Source: a virus. From it: a stretch of 29,871 nucleotides of DNA. Below the pieces are notes generated by a model. That model was given only the letters and a program-made list of their open reading frames with translations, searched no databases and had not been told where the DNA came from. The DNA lies in IMG/VR virus record IMGVR_UViG_3300046777_002241, positions 1 through 29,871 of that record. One strand, given 5' to 3'. Below are positions 19,201 through 26,080 of the stretch, in pieces. Both the position numbers and the translations under genes were made by a program. The first letter of the stretch is position 1. Every line of letters begins with the position of its first letter.

Positions 19201-19304
19201 CATTCGCTACATTTGCAATTAAAGTTGTAATGACAAGCACTGATCCTACAGATGTACCTAAGATTAGAGACTTACGAATCATTGCTTTACCTGAGTCATT
19301 ATAA
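13230..19304 (+). CDS. Giant DUF4815-type virion structural protein
   Basis: A 2024-residue protein with the N-terminus typical of DUF4815 proteins of T4-like marine phages: [20 protein letters not shown], then [20 protein letters not shown]. This is followed by beta-rich modules. A helical segment lies at about 970-1010 ([20 protein letters not shown]), then a Trp-rich stretch near 1145 ([11 protein letters not shown]) and a Thr/Lys-rich linker. A conserved module at about 1525-1600 contains [20 protein letters not shown]. Two GxGY-type beta-repeats occupy about 1811-1884, before a final domain of about 130 residues. It occupies the place where T4 has gp9/gp10/gp11, so a peripheral baseplate or fibre-anchoring role is inferred, not shown. 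An AAGG site precedes the start (TAAAGGTTAATAAATGG). Confidence 0.75.
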   Translation: MAITTNLNVDPYYDDFNEDKNFYRILYKPGFAVQARELTQSQSILQDQIKKFGDHVFKTGSIVSGGQIFVQNTTYINVATAYGTSDVDYSVFNNEYITNTTGTKKAYVLRSYAADSTAGQPITFIVNQLYGSDFDVNETIVTANTQTGAINYFANVAASNPTGNSKTFSINNGVFYYEGFFVRNDAQSIALSKYDRNANAIVGFQVTEEIIDYTEDTSLLDPAQDASNFQAPGADRFKISLTLTTRPLNSTDLSQFIELSQFEGGIQQKVIQTPIYSTLGDELARRTYDESGDYLVRPFDIAVTDAANTARANVTLGAGKAYVRGYEFQTIAPTVISLDKPRTTDNVNNRRVTADLGYYVYANTIYGTFPTNQIANVELYAVDAGSLISIQANTANLTNVRVGSAKIKMISFDSSSNTQDSNTYIYKAYLTDINVATLYNTATGNGYNAVAGNTTSITLPSGFSANNNTYVGAKIRIVAGPGAVDGSRTIKYYQGGDAGRIVTVDIPFSTPITTASQFMIDFDFGETDSLAVMTGAGATRSVSANIHPYSKKVIYAPVEHEVSYVSDVGNEPLLIKIGQDNVADNTISDFSYSYRRLYPSVGFNSGVSSPLSLGTGETLLSASSTATKQQYYTIVVTTKGTGIYDVGTIVPAHVISVDTSARTISVTDGGSMSANIYAGISVSNPTSKTKTFVRANTRLAANGTGVTTSNNVFGNGAIFVSSPDGQTIINANTILVRTPGVDQSLFVSDVHSINAIFDFNGTPITTTNYNAGSYSNVTSYYTLVNGQKDSYYDWGAIRLKPGYPAPKGPLLVRYNRFISSGTGYFDVDSYTRLGPGNLDYAEIPSFVTQDGSAAPLSDYLDFRPVRLDATNTVTANNYVFDVEPLGAGPKIVETGTDLILDYSYYLPRIDRVVLNKNGSFEVIEGIPSLSPTEPAEPADAMTLYVLSYPAYLGFASETNIKTFKNKRYTMKDIGALEKRIQNLEYYTSLSLMEQATINKQDLSILDTTGLPRFKNGIMVDPFTDKTVANFNASDFAAAIDIVGNLARNSYNLASVRIFSNNATSDSGVDFNGPLLTLTGTDENFLTQNLASKSVNINPFNIVNYVGSVKLDPTSDVWTSDTRVEAQNIDLTGGEAARDAWSSIQSTSWGSWQTTWTGVEQSPIGGLKTTDTKRTETTTNSKGQTKTKTGTWRTVTQDVLEVRTTQETRTGILSQIVPQQLTRSLGDRLIDVTVVQFMRETNILAIGTNFKPSTTLYTYFDNQRVDNYVYRANLLKFVGNDLQYQTTIGDPEFVEFYDNSNGQLMGEGVVVLTANNHAFITNIVPNSDYGSWANATIGIRVIGVATEANNTTNNWQHYSGSIRAATVSTVQLDYHAGGAANTSDYVGQTIRIIDGLGKGQTATINAYNTSTRTANISTNWTTTPDTTSSYSIGTLTTTIEGATAGIFAAPTDTFRVGEKLFRLIDDPNGSLESSTTNGETSFFSQGLIQTKQETTISVFVPTVTRSTVTESRVNQTSSVRSAVVRQGWKDPLAQTFLVNADQYPQGIMLSSVRVCFRTKDSQAPVTLQIRTVVNGYPSTVVYPYADVSLTPDKVKTSVLPSLTDSNKYTEFTFDVPIYLLPGEHSIVLLSNSVGYEAYVGEIGQVNLANSVKISEQPYTGALFLSQNGSTWTADQTSDLMFSLYKKAYSTTTPGYAYFEVDMSQRTANALFDVMQVMSTDVVLANTSLDYQFISENTTGTTHPYISFTPNFDYKMVDGYGRRSLNTATGNTTFSLRTVLSTTNRDITPMLDKTRLNLLAIENRINNLQLKNTGFVITAPGSGYTSASVSITGGGGSGATATATVSGGQVTGITLTSAGSGYTSSPTVAITGDGSGATVTYNGEDKKSGGNADVRYITRKVQLASGFDSGDLRVYLLGYKPPQGNIYVYAKYLAAGDPQKFEDKNWSLLTQIGGGNFVSADETDYREMTFAPGANGVETNNISYTSGAVTYTTFATFAIKVVMTSTDPTDVPKIRDLRIIALPESL
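18660..18880 (+). repeat. Pair of GxGY beta-repeats in the DUF4815 protein
   Basis: Two successive units of about 35 residues: [20 protein letters not shown] and [20 protein letters not shown], separated by a V-x-G-x-V-x-x-I-x-L strand. This is the cleanest example in the window of a module also seen in gp6, the gp7-slot protein and gp8. Confidence 0.85.
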
Positions 19305-19525
19305 TGTTAGTGCAAATTAAAGATGATCCCAAACTGGTTCGTGATGTTACGAATCGTGCTATATTAAATACTGATCGTGAAGGTCTTGAACGTTATAAAG
19401 CACAAAGATTGCTTGCTAAAAAAAGATTGGACGAACAAGAAGAAATGAAAAACAAAGTAAATAAACTAGAGCAAGATGTGTCTGAAATCAAAGACCTTTT
19501 GCGTCAACTTGTAACGAGAACATAA
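19304..19525 (+). CDS. Small coiled-coil protein
   Basis: A 73-residue, highly charged protein. The first 20 residues ([20 protein letters not shown]) look globular. From about residue 36 to 70 the sequence has heptad spacing of hydrophobics (MKNKVNKLEQDVSEIKDLL), predicting a parallel coiled coil. Its ATG overlaps the DUF4815 stop by one base (TAATG), and the next gene begins one base after its stop. It may be a linker or assembly factor between the baseplate periphery and fibres. I do not recognise a named family. Confidence 0.75.
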   Translation: MLVQIKDDPKLVRDVTNRAILNTDREGLERYKAQRLLAKKRLDEQEEMKNKVNKLEQDVSEIKDLLRQLVTRT

Positions 19526-19526
19526 G

Positions 19527-20021
19527 ATGGCAATAGATCAAATTTCAACAGCCAATACGTTTGAAGAGTGGTTAACTACCACATCAACATTAGTTGCGGT
19601 AGCAAATAATTTAACAGACAATACCGGTGGTGGTTTTGTTATGAACTCTTCAATCTTTATTGAAGGTTCTGCTGCATCTTTGAATGTTCGCACACTTGCT
19701 AATATTAATGAATTAACAGTAAATACGATTAGTATTCTTGGTGGTTCTGTTACAGGTAATCTAGAAACTGTTAATGTTACAAGTAACTTATATGTTGGTA
19801 AAGATGCTTTTATTCATGGTAATCTTACGATTTCTGGTAACGTAACACTCGATTCTTTAGGCTTTGATGATTTATCTGTTGCTGGTTCTGTAAACTCTAC
19901 AAACTTAAATACAAGCACAGCTAATATCACTTTACTTACTGGTACATCAAACACAGCAATTTATAACACTATCACTGCGGCGATTGACTCATCGATTGCA
20001 TTTGCGATTGCTTTAGGTTAA
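19527..20021 (+). CDS. Short tail-fibre-like protein (fibre base with shaft repeats)
   Basis: A 164-residue protein. The N-terminus (IDQISTANTFEEWLTTTSTL) resembles the baseplate-attachment end of fibre proteins in marine T4-like phages. The rest consists of short hydrophobic strands separated by Asn/Gly/Thr turns (LNVRTLANINELTVNTISIL, NLYVGKDAFIHGNLTISGNV), typical of a trimeric beta-shaft. It stops after about 130 shaft residues with no head domain. It may be a truncated fibre base whose distal part is supplied by the following genes, or a small fibre in its own right. It lies one base downstream of the coiled-coil gene. Confidence 0.65.
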   Translation: MAIDQISTANTFEEWLTTTSTLVAVANNLTDNTGGGFVMNSSIFIEGSAASLNVRTLANINELTVNTISILGGSVTGNLETVNVTSNLYVGKDAFIHGNLTISGNVTLDSLGFDDLSVAGSVNSTNLNTSTANITLLTGTSNTAIYNTITAAIDSSIAFAIALG

Positions 20022-20028
20022 ATAAATA
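20021..20028 (+). promoter_or_regulatory. Late promoter box AATAAATA before the adhesin array
   Basis: AATAAATA matches the NATAAATA late consensus. It is followed after 22 bases by the ATG at 20051, with an AGAGGA ribosome binding site at 20041-20046. Spacing is good for a late promoter with a short leader, and it heads the array of adhesin-like genes. Confidence 0.65.
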
Positions 20029-20050
20029 CTGACGAAAAACAGAGGATTTA

Positions 20051-20386
20051 ATGGCTAATAATTTTAGAAACTACACTCTTAAAGCTGCTGGAACTACAGC
20101 ACAAAATGTATATGCTGCTGGTGCTGGTGTACAAGCAACTGTGATTGGTATGACAATCGCTAACATTACAGCGTCACCAATTTCAGCAAACGTTATTCTT
20201 AAAACATCAGGTGCATCACCACCCGATGTATATGTGATTAAAGATGCTACGATTGCTCCTGGTGGTGCACTGGTACCAGTTGGTGGTGACCAAAAACTTG
20301 TATTGGAAGCTGGTGATTATTTACAAGTAAATACTTCGGTTGCATCATCTGCTGATGTTATTACTTCTGTTCTGGAGATTACCTAA
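20051..20386 (+). CDS. Small beta-rich virion-associated protein 1
   Basis: A 111-residue protein predicted to be all-beta: YTLKAAGTTAQNVYAAGAGV, then IGMTIANIT, ISANVILKT, then KLVLEAGDYLQVNT and VITSVLEIT. The layout (Thr/Val-rich strand pairs, central TIANIT, late LEAGDYLQV, ending VLEIT) is shared with two other small proteins in the window, at 22302 and 27648. No signal peptide or catalytic motif is seen. The stop overlaps the next fibre gene by one base (TAATG), so it is probably made together with that fibre and may be a capping or decorating subunit. Function is unknown. Confidence 0.7.
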   Translation: MANNFRNYTLKAAGTTAQNVYAAGAGVQATVIGMTIANITASPISANVILKTSGASPPDVYVIKDATIAPGGALVPVGGDQKLVLEAGDYLQVNTSVASSADVITSVLEIT

Positions 20387-21360
20387 TGGCATATATTGGT
20401 AACAATCCTGATGTAAATGCGTTTACTGTAGGAGTTGAAAGATTCAATGGAACTGGTGCTTGCACACAGTTTACTCTAACTCGTTCAATTTCTGACGCAA
20501 AAGCGATTGAAATTGTTGTAAATGGTGTTCAACAAGATCCAGATAATTCTTATACTGTAGCAAGTGGTTTAATTACATTTGATGAAGCACCATCTTTGGG
20601 TGCAAATAATATCATCGTAACATATCGTGCGCCTGTTGTTGTTACTTTTAATCAAGTCACATCTTCACAGTTACAACCAAATTCTGTAACTTCAACTGCG
20701 CTTAGTTCCGATTCGGTTATTAATAATAAAATTTCCAATGGTGCAATTACTGGAAATAAAATTGCTGAAAATCAGATTACTGGAAACTTAATTGCTGTTG
20801 CAGCAATTTCAGGTAATCAAATTGGTACTGGCGCTATTAGTGCAAATAACTTTGCTGGTGGTGGTATTACATCGAACGTTCTTGCATCCAATTTAACAAT
20901 TTCTGTTGCACGTGTATCCGAAGCAATAAACATAAATGCAACTGTTGTAGGTTCTAACAGTGCGTCTGGCACAAATGTAAATATCGATGTTTTAAACACA
21001 ACGGTTTATTACTTCAGTTCAAACACCACAGGTAATGTTACATTCAATCTTCGTGGTAATAACACAACTCGTTTTGATGATGCAGTTCAAGTTGGTAACA
21101 CTGTCTCTGTTGTTGTTACTTTACGACACAATACAGCGGCATTCCGTTCTGGTGCAAACGTTATGATTGATGGGGGATTAATTAGAACAACACTTGCTAA
21201 TCCAGATTCTGGTAATATAATGGTATATTCTGGAAATACTTTACCGTCACATTCGGTAATTAATGCATTAGAATTTAATATTATTGGATTTAATATTATC
21301 AAAAAAGCAGCAAATTCATATATTGTTTGTATGTCTAACACACTATTTGGATTGACATAA
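20386..21360 (+). CDS. Tail fibre protein 1 (full-length form)
   Basis: A 324-residue fibre-like protein in three parts. Residues 1-85 form a beta domain (MAYIGNNPDVNAF ... FNGTGACTQFTLTRS ... VVNGVQQDPDNSYTV ... ITFDEAP) common in phage fibre and baseplate proteins. Residues about 90-145 are a stalk of short repeats (ISNGAITGNKIAENQITGNL), as in trimeric beta-helices. Residues about 146-324 form a C-terminal beta domain starting IGTGAISANNFAGGGITSNV, also present in the genes at 24068 and 26081. The stop overlaps the start of a glycine-rich gene (TAATG). It is likely a fibre stalk presenting or partnering the glycine-rich protein; this pairing is inferred from repeated gene order. Confidence 0.75.
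   Translation: MAYIGNNPDVNAFTVGVERFNGTGACTQFTLTRSISDAKAIEIVVNGVQQDPDNSYTVASGLITFDEAPSLGANNIIVTYRAPVVVTFNQVTSSQLQPNSVTSTALSSDSVINNKISNGAITGNKIAENQITGNLIAVAAISGNQIGTGAISANNFAGGGITSNVLASNLTISVARVSEAININATVVGSNSASGTNVNIDVLNTTVYYFSSNTTGNVTFNLRGNNTTRFDDAVQVGNTVSVVVTLRHNTAAFRSGANVMIDGGLIRTTLANPDSGNIMVYSGNTLPSHSVINALEFNIIGFNIIKKAANSYIVCMSNTLFGLT
20821..21357 (+). repeat. Shared fibre C-terminal block, copy 1
   Basis: Codes for the block starting IGTGAISANNFAGGGITSNV and running to the stop. It includes YYFSSNTTGNVTFNLRGNN and FNIIKKAANSYIV. Related to 24545-25093 and 26201-26737. The protein is well conserved while the DNA differs at many third positions. Confidence 0.85.
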
Positions 21361-22286
21361 TGCCTTTTCAAGCTACATTCGGTAATGGTTCTTTTAGAAC
21401 TTATGGTTTAGGTGCAACAAAAAGAAGATTCGGTGCAAACGTAGCTATTCAATATCTTGTTATTGCTGGTGGTGGAGGTTCTTACACAGCACCATATACC
21501 TCTACAGGTAGAACGGGTGGTGGAGGTGCTGGCGGTTTTAGAACAGGAACTTTAAATGCGTTTGGTGGTGAAAGATTAGTCATCGCAGTTGGTGCTGGTG
21601 GTTCTGGATGTACACCCGGTACAAATTCATCTATTCTAAGAAGTGATGGTGCTCAAGGAATTTGGAGTAATGTTGTAAGTGATGGTGGCGGTAATGGTCT
21701 TATGTTTGGCAATCCTGGTGGAGGTGGTCCGGCATTTCCAGCATTTGATGGTAATTCGGGCGGTTCTGGTGGAGGTTATGCTGCTACTCCACAATGGAAT
21801 GGAGTGATTGGAACTAACACATATAAGGGATATGCTCCTCAAGGATTTGGTGGTGGTGGCGGTTCTGCTGCTTCAGCTGGTGATAATGCTGGTGCTGGAG
21901 GTGGTGGAGGTGCAGGCGGTCAAGGTGGAGATGGTGGATATCCAAGTTTTCGTGGTGGTGCTGGTGGTGCAGCACTTGCATCTTCAATTACAGGCACACC
22001 AATAAATTTTTCTGGTGGGGGAGCTGCTGCTGGTAGTGGAGGAAGTGGTGCAACTTCTTCTCCTGGTGGTGCTGCGAATTCTCCAGCGGCAGCAAATCGT
22101 GGTGGTGGTGCTGGGGGTTCACCTGGTCAAGGACCATCAAATTTAAATGGTGGAAGTGGATTTGTTGTTGTTCGTAGCGTCACACGTGCATCAAACACTG
22201 TAGGTAATCCTACTGAAACTCAAGTTAGTGGTGAATGGGTTTATCAATTCACTGGTGCAGGTGAAATTGTTATAGGAACACCATAA
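21360..22286 (+). CDS. Glycine-rich adhesin-like protein 1 (strand at the C-terminus)
   Basis: A 308-residue protein with a very high glycine content. It opens MPFQATFGNGSFRTYGLGAT, then has IQYLVIAGGGGS and GGGGAGGFRTGTL, followed by many polyglycine runs. It ends GFVVVRSVTRASN ... VYQFTGAGEIVIGTP. The core (YLVIAGGGG, GGGGAGG, final VVVR-type strand) is the phage glycine-rich domain pattern. Polyglycine-II sandwiches of this style are known in gp38-type receptor-binding adhesins of some T4-like phages; use of such a fold here is inference. The strand with F-T-G-x-G that precedes the core in other copies is found here at the end. It overlaps fibre 1 by one base. Likely a tail-tip or receptor-binding protein. 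Confidence 0.7.
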   Translation: MPFQATFGNGSFRTYGLGATKRRFGANVAIQYLVIAGGGGSYTAPYTSTGRTGGGGAGGFRTGTLNAFGGERLVIAVGAGGSGCTPGTNSSILRSDGAQGIWSNVVSDGGGNGLMFGNPGGGGPAFPAFDGNSGGSGGGYAATPQWNGVIGTNTYKGYAPQGFGGGGGSAASAGDNAGAGGGGGAGGQGGDGGYPSFRGGAGGAALASSITGTPINFSGGGAAAGSGGSGATSSPGGAANSPAAANRGGGAGGSPGQGPSNLNGGSGFVVVRSVTRASNTVGNPTETQVSGEWVYQFTGAGEIVIGTP

Positions 22287-22301
22287 GTTTAGGAAAATTA
22301 A

Positions 22302-22640
22302 ATGGCAAGAGCATATAAAATTTTAGGTCAAAAAAATCCATCAGCAAATGTATTGACTACATTGTATGAGGTTCCTGCTGGAAATTCTGCAATTATATCT
22401 TCAATTACGATTGCAAATCTTGATGAGAATGCTGCTAACGGTGCAGCATTTAGAATTGCTGCGAACAACTCAGGTGTTTCTGTTGCTAATGCCAATTATC
22501 TTTCTTATGGCGTAAATGTTCCAGGTCGTGATGCAATTACTCTTACTCTTGGCATTACATTAGCACCGGGTTCAATTGTATCTGTAAACGCAAACTCTGC
22601 TCTTGTAGCCTTTTCAGCATTTGGAACAGAAATTTATTAA
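22302..22640 (+). CDS. Small beta-rich virion-associated protein 2
   Basis: A 112-residue all-beta candidate: TLYEVPAGNSAIISSITIAN, then YGVNVPGRDAITLTLGITLA, and ending FSAFGTEIY. The arrangement (a VPAG turn, SSITIAN strand, xVPG-type hairpin, late SIVSVNANSALVAF strand) corresponds to the proteins at 20051 and 27648. A TTTAGGAAAATTAAATGG start context gives a good ribosome binding site. The next gene, a glycine-rich protein, starts 11 bases later, as for the 27648/28031 pair. Function is unknown. A role in capping or mounting the glycine-rich protein is a guess from repeated pairing. Confidence 0.7.
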   Translation: MARAYKILGQKNPSANVLTTLYEVPAGNSAIISSITIANLDENAANGAAFRIAANNSGVSVANANYLSYGVNVPGRDAITLTLGITLAPGSIVSVNANSALVAFSAFGTEIY

Positions 22641-22650
22641 TGAGCTTTGA

Positions 22651-23595
22651 ATGAGCCTTCGTAGATTAAATGTAAATCGTTTAGTAACTAAGAAAGCTGG
22701 TAAATCAATTAAACAATTGGTTTCAAGAAAACGAATTTCTGTTCCACCAGCACTTCCTGGAAATGTAGTAGTAATATTTGTGGGAACAGGTACATTTACC
22801 ATTCCTGCAGGTATCACTTCTATAAGTTATCTTGTCATTGCAGGCGGTGGCGGTGGTGGTGGAGCTAGAGATGGTAACCACAATGCTGCTGGTGGTGGTG
22901 CTGGTGGTTATCTTTTTTCACCCGCAATTTCAGTTACACCAGGTGCAACGTATAGTGTTAGTATAGGTGGTGGTGGTCTTGGTGCTCAAATAGGTACTGG
23001 TTCTATTGGTGGTCAAGGTAGTTCAAGTTCAATTTCTGGACCCGCACCATTTCCAACAGTAACAGCAGTGGGTGGCGGTGGTGGTGGATGTCAGTGTCCA
23101 TTTCCATCATCACCATTTGGACAATCAACAGCCGGTGGTTCTGGTGGCTCTGGTGGTGGTAGTGGCGCAGGACCACCACCAAGTTCGGGTAGTTTCGGAG
23201 TTGGTGCTGGAACACCCGGACAAGGAAATAATGGCGGTGATAGAATTTCTCAAGCACCCGCTGCACCCACAAGTTATGCTACTGGTGGTGGAGGCGGTGC
23301 TGGTGGTGCTGGTAATTTTCCAGCAGGAGGAACAATTGTTCCCGCAGTTGGTGCTGGCGGCATAGGACTTTATAATAGTATTAGTGGTTCTAATGTTGGC
23401 TACGCTGGTGGTGGTGGTGCAACAGGTCAATCTGGTGCGATTCTTTATGGTGGAGCAAATGGTGCTGGACCTTTAGTGGCAGGTTCGGGTGCAAATACTA
23501 CTGGTGGTGGCGGCGGCGCCGGAGCGGCAAGTCCGAATCCTGCAATAATAATCGGCGGCAATGGCGGATCTGGAATAGTTATTATCAAATGGTGA
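22651..23595 (+). CDS. Glycine-rich adhesin-like protein 2
   Basis: A 314-residue protein. The N-terminus is basic (MSLRRLNVNRLVTKKAGKSI), then comes the edge strand VVIFVGTGTFTIPAGITSIS leading into YLVIAGGGGGGG. Polyglycine runs fill about residues 68-300. It ends directly after the strand GSGIVIIKW. A Cys-x-Cys pair (GGCQCPFPSS) sits near residue 148. This is the ordinary arrangement, with the F-x-G-x-G-x-F strand first, unlike the genes at 21360 and 25096. The start at 22651 is preferred because an ATG at 22640 runs into a stop after four codons. Likely a receptor-binding or tail-tip component. Confidence 0.7.
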   Translation: MSLRRLNVNRLVTKKAGKSIKQLVSRKRISVPPALPGNVVVIFVGTGTFTIPAGITSISYLVIAGGGGGGGARDGNHNAAGGGAGGYLFSPAISVTPGATYSVSIGGGGLGAQIGTGSIGGQGSSSSISGPAPFPTVTAVGGGGGGCQCPFPSSPFGQSTAGGSGGSGGGSGAGPPPSSGSFGVGAGTPGQGNNGGDRISQAPAAPTSYATGGGGGAGGAGNFPAGGTIVPAVGAGGIGLYNSISGSNVGYAGGGGATGQSGAILYGGANGAGPLVAGSGANTTGGGGGAGAASPNPAIIIGGNGGSGIVIIKW

Positions 23596-23597
23596 CG

Positions 23598-23605
23598 CAT
23601 AAATA
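23598..23605 (+). promoter_or_regulatory. Late promoter box CATAAATA before the 139-residue gene
   Basis: CATAAATA matches the late consensus. The ATG at 23637 lies 31 bases after the box, with a strong AGGAG site at 23625-23629. This is one of the largest gaps in the window (41 bases), and it starts a new transcription unit inside the adhesin array. Confidence 0.65.
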
Positions 23606-23636
23606 TTATAGATTCTTTTTTATTAGGAGTGATTGA

Positions 23637-24056
23637 ATGAACAACAAAGATATTGAATATGCACAATATTTAATTGGCAACAACAACAAATTAGTTTGTG
23701 GTATTGATACTGCGATCAAAACATTAAGACCAACAGCACGTTATGATATGTCTGCATCCGGCGGACACTTTGAATTTACACGTTGGGAAGATGAAGCAGG
23801 AACTAAGCCACCAACTAAAGAAGAGATTTTCAAAGAACTAGAATATCAAAATCAGTTTATTGCATATTGGCAGCATTTTGTTGATCGTGCAGCGAACTAT
23901 CCTGATATTGTAGTTATTATTAATAGTTTATGGGAAGCTATTGATTCTGGTGATATTCCAGGTAAAGGAACAAAATTCTATGAATCTATCAAAAAGATTA
24001 ATGATCAATTTCCTAAACCTGATGGTGAACCACCAGTAAGACCAACATACGAATAA
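23637..24056 (+). CDS. Conserved small phage protein of unknown function (fibre-region type, possible chaperone)
   Basis: A 139-residue acidic, mostly helical protein, unlike its glycine-rich neighbours in composition. The first half holds a short beta segment (IKTLRPTARYDMSASGGHFE, then FTRWEDE) followed by PPTKEEIFKELEYQ. The second half carries a pattern I recognise from many small proteins encoded beside tail fibres: RAANYPDIVVIINSLWEAID, then SGDIPGKG, FYESIKKINDQFPKP. The family's role is not established to my knowledge; a fibre assembly chaperone is plausible from position. It has its own late-type promoter and a strong ribosome binding site. It separates the two halves of the adhesin array. 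Confidence 0.65.
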   Translation: MNNKDIEYAQYLIGNNNKLVCGIDTAIKTLRPTARYDMSASGGHFEFTRWEDEAGTKPPTKEEIFKELEYQNQFIAYWQHFVDRAANYPDIVVIINSLWEAIDSGDIPGKGTKFYESIKKINDQFPKPDGEPPVRPTYE

Positions 24057-24067
24057 TAGGAAATTAA

Positions 24068-25096
24068 ATGTCATATATTGGCAATCAAGTTACATCAGTA
24101 CCACACACTGTAGATGTATTTACGGGTAATAGTGTTACTACAACATTTGGTCCGCTAACAAGAGCGCCTGCTGGTACTGCTGCAATCGCAGTTTTTGTTG
24201 GTGGTTTTTATCAAACACCAGGTATTGATTATACTTTAAATGGTGATGTCATTATTTTTAATGTTGCTCCACTTACTGGAACAAATAATATTGTTATTCA
24301 TCATTTGGGTAATGGCACAACAACTCAAGTGCCATCAGATGGTTCTGTAACAGGCACAAAACTTACTTCAAACTCTGTTCGTAGTAATAATATTGTTGCT
24401 GGACAAATTACAGGTAATTTAATTGCTGATACGTCGATCACATCTAATCAAATTGTTGTAGGAGCAATTACTGGTAATTTGATTGCTACAAATTCAATAA
24501 ACGCAAGTAACATCATCAATCAACTTTCAATTACAGGTAACTTAATTGGTACTGGTGCGATCAGTGCGAACAACTTTGCTGGTGGTGGTATCACATCAAA
24601 TGTGTTGGCATCCAATTTAAGCATCTCTGTAGCACGTATATCAGAAACATTAGGAATTAATGCTTCTGTTATTGGTTCAAACAGTTCAGTTGGTGCAAAT
24701 GTTACACTTAATATTTTAGATGGAACAGTTTATTACTTTAATGCAAATACATCTGGAAATGTGACATTTAATCTTCGTGGTAACAACTCAACTCTTTTTG
24801 ATCAAGCAGTGCAAGTTGGTAATACTATTTCTGTTGTTGTTTCTTTAAGACATAATACAGCAGCACATCGTTCTGGAGTAAATGTTGCGATTGATGGTGG
24901 TTATATAAACACAACAAGAGCGAATCCAGATATAGCCACAGGTAATATAATTTTTTACGCTGCTAATACTACAGCAAATCACTCTGCAATTTCTGCAATG
25001 GAATCTAACATGATTGGATTATCTATTTTTAAGAAAGCATCCAATTCTTATATTGTTTATCTATCACAAACAATTTATGGATTAGGGTATAATTAA
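24068..25096 (+). CDS. Tail fibre protein 2 (full-length form)
   Basis: A 342-residue paralogue of fibre 1. It keeps the N-terminal beta domain (MSYIGNQVTSVPHTVDVFTG ... FVGGFYQTPGIDYTLNG ... APLTGTNN) and a stalk (about 95-158) made of short repeats such as SITSNQIVVGAITGNLIATN. It has the shared C-terminal block from residue 160 (IGTGAISANNFAGGGITSNV ... YYFNANTSGNVTFNLRGNN). The stalk is a few repeats longer than in fibre 1. A TAGGAAATTAAATG start context provides the ribosome binding site. The stop overlaps the next glycine-rich gene by one base, exactly as for fibre 1 and the gene at 21360. Confidence 0.75.
   Translation: MSYIGNQVTSVPHTVDVFTGNSVTTTFGPLTRAPAGTAAIAVFVGGFYQTPGIDYTLNGDVIIFNVAPLTGTNNIVIHHLGNGTTTQVPSDGSVTGTKLTSNSVRSNNIVAGQITGNLIADTSITSNQIVVGAITGNLIATNSINASNIINQLSITGNLIGTGAISANNFAGGGITSNVLASNLSISVARISETLGINASVIGSNSSVGANVTLNILDGTVYYFNANTSGNVTFNLRGNNSTLFDQAVQVGNTISVVVSLRHNTAAHRSGVNVAIDGGYINTTRANPDIATGNIIFYAANTTANHSAISAMESNMIGLSIFKKASNSYIVYLSQTIYGLGYN
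24545..25093 (+). repeat. Shared fibre C-terminal block, copy 2
   Basis: Second copy of the fibre C-terminal block, closest to copy 1 at 20821-21357. The opening 20 residues are identical to copy 1, while the DNA differs mostly at third positions. Confidence 0.85.
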
Positions 25097-26061
25097 TGCC
25101 TATTCAAGCAGCATTTGGAAATGGTTCTCTTAAAAGTTTTGGATTAACTGGCACTCAGTTAGAATCCAGAAGATATAACCTAGTATTAGATTATCTTGTT
25201 GTAGGTGGCGGCGGTGGCGGTGGACGCAATCGAGCTGGTGGAGGTGGTGCTGGTGGTTTTTTAACAGGTAGTAATATACCATTTCAATTTGGTGGAAGAA
25301 TATATTCGGTAGGTGTTGGCGGTGGTGGTGCTGGTTTTACCACACCTAATGCACAGGGTGCAGGTGGTGATGGGACAAATTCAAGTATCACATCAACATA
25401 CGGAATTAATGTTACGTCAATAGGTGGTGGCGGTGGTGGTGGTGCTGGTGCACCTATTAATTCAGGTCGCTCGGGCGGTTCTGGTGGCGGCGGTGGACCC
25501 AGTGGTAGTGGTGGATCGGGAACACCAGGACAAGGTTTTGTTGGAGGAAATGCTACAACTTTCCCTGGTGGAGCTACTGCCGGTGGCGGTGGTGGTGGTG
25601 CAGGTGGAACAGCGACTTTTAATACTTCTCCTCCTTACTACGGAGCATGTTGTCCTGTTCAATGGATTGGTGGAGTGGGTTTAACTTCATCACTCTCAGG
25701 AGCTTCGGTTGGTTATGCTGGTGGTGGCGGCGGTGGTGGGAATTCAAATACGGGTGTTGGTGGTCCTGGGGGTGCTGGTGCTGGTGCTGGTGGTTCACCA
25801 ACTGCTGGTCCACCATATAACGCTATTCCAGGAACAGCTAATCTTGGTGGCGGTGGCGGTGGCGGTGGTGATACTGAGACTGGTGGTGGAAACACAAACG
25901 GTGGAGCTGGTGGTGATGGGGGTAGTGGTATAGTAATTGTTCGTCATTCAAGCACGATACCAACTGCACAAACAACCGGTTCACCAACATTTACTGATAA
26001 TGGAACATATAAAATATATAAATTCACCGGTTCCGGTTCATTTTTTTGGAACATTTTATAA
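25096..26061 (+). CDS. Glycine-rich adhesin-like protein 3 (strand at the C-terminus)
   Basis: A 321-residue paralogue of the gene at 21360. It has the same opening (MPIQAAFGNGSLKSFGLTGT), then LDYLVVGGGGGGG and GGGGAGGFLTGSN. Long polyglycine runs follow, then SGIVIVRHSS and a C-terminal tail ending TYKIYKFTGSGSFFWNIL. Two Cys lie together in YGACCPVQW (near residue 180). As in glycine-rich protein 1, the F-T-G-S-G strand is at the C-terminus. It is translationally coupled to fibre 2. The pair 24068-26061 mirrors the pair 20386-22286 and is best read as an old duplication. Likely receptor-binding or tail-tip protein. Confidence 0.7.
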   Translation: MPIQAAFGNGSLKSFGLTGTQLESRRYNLVLDYLVVGGGGGGGRNRAGGGGAGGFLTGSNIPFQFGGRIYSVGVGGGGAGFTTPNAQGAGGDGTNSSITSTYGINVTSIGGGGGGGAGAPINSGRSGGSGGGGGPSGSGGSGTPGQGFVGGNATTFPGGATAGGGGGGAGGTATFNTSPPYYGACCPVQWIGGVGLTSSLSGASVGYAGGGGGGGNSNTGVGGPGGAGAGAGGSPTAGPPYNAIPGTANLGGGGGGGGDTETGGGNTNGGAGGDGGSGIVIVRHSSTIPTAQTTGSPTFTDNGTYKIYKFTGSGSFFWNIL

Positions 26062-26080
26062 AACAATTTAAGAGAAAAAA

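Noticed and set aside
23596-23636. Possible terminator (TTCTTTTTTATT) before the 139-residue gene
   Set aside because: There is a T-rich stretch but no GC-rich inverted repeat before it. The late box and ribosome binding site explain the gap.
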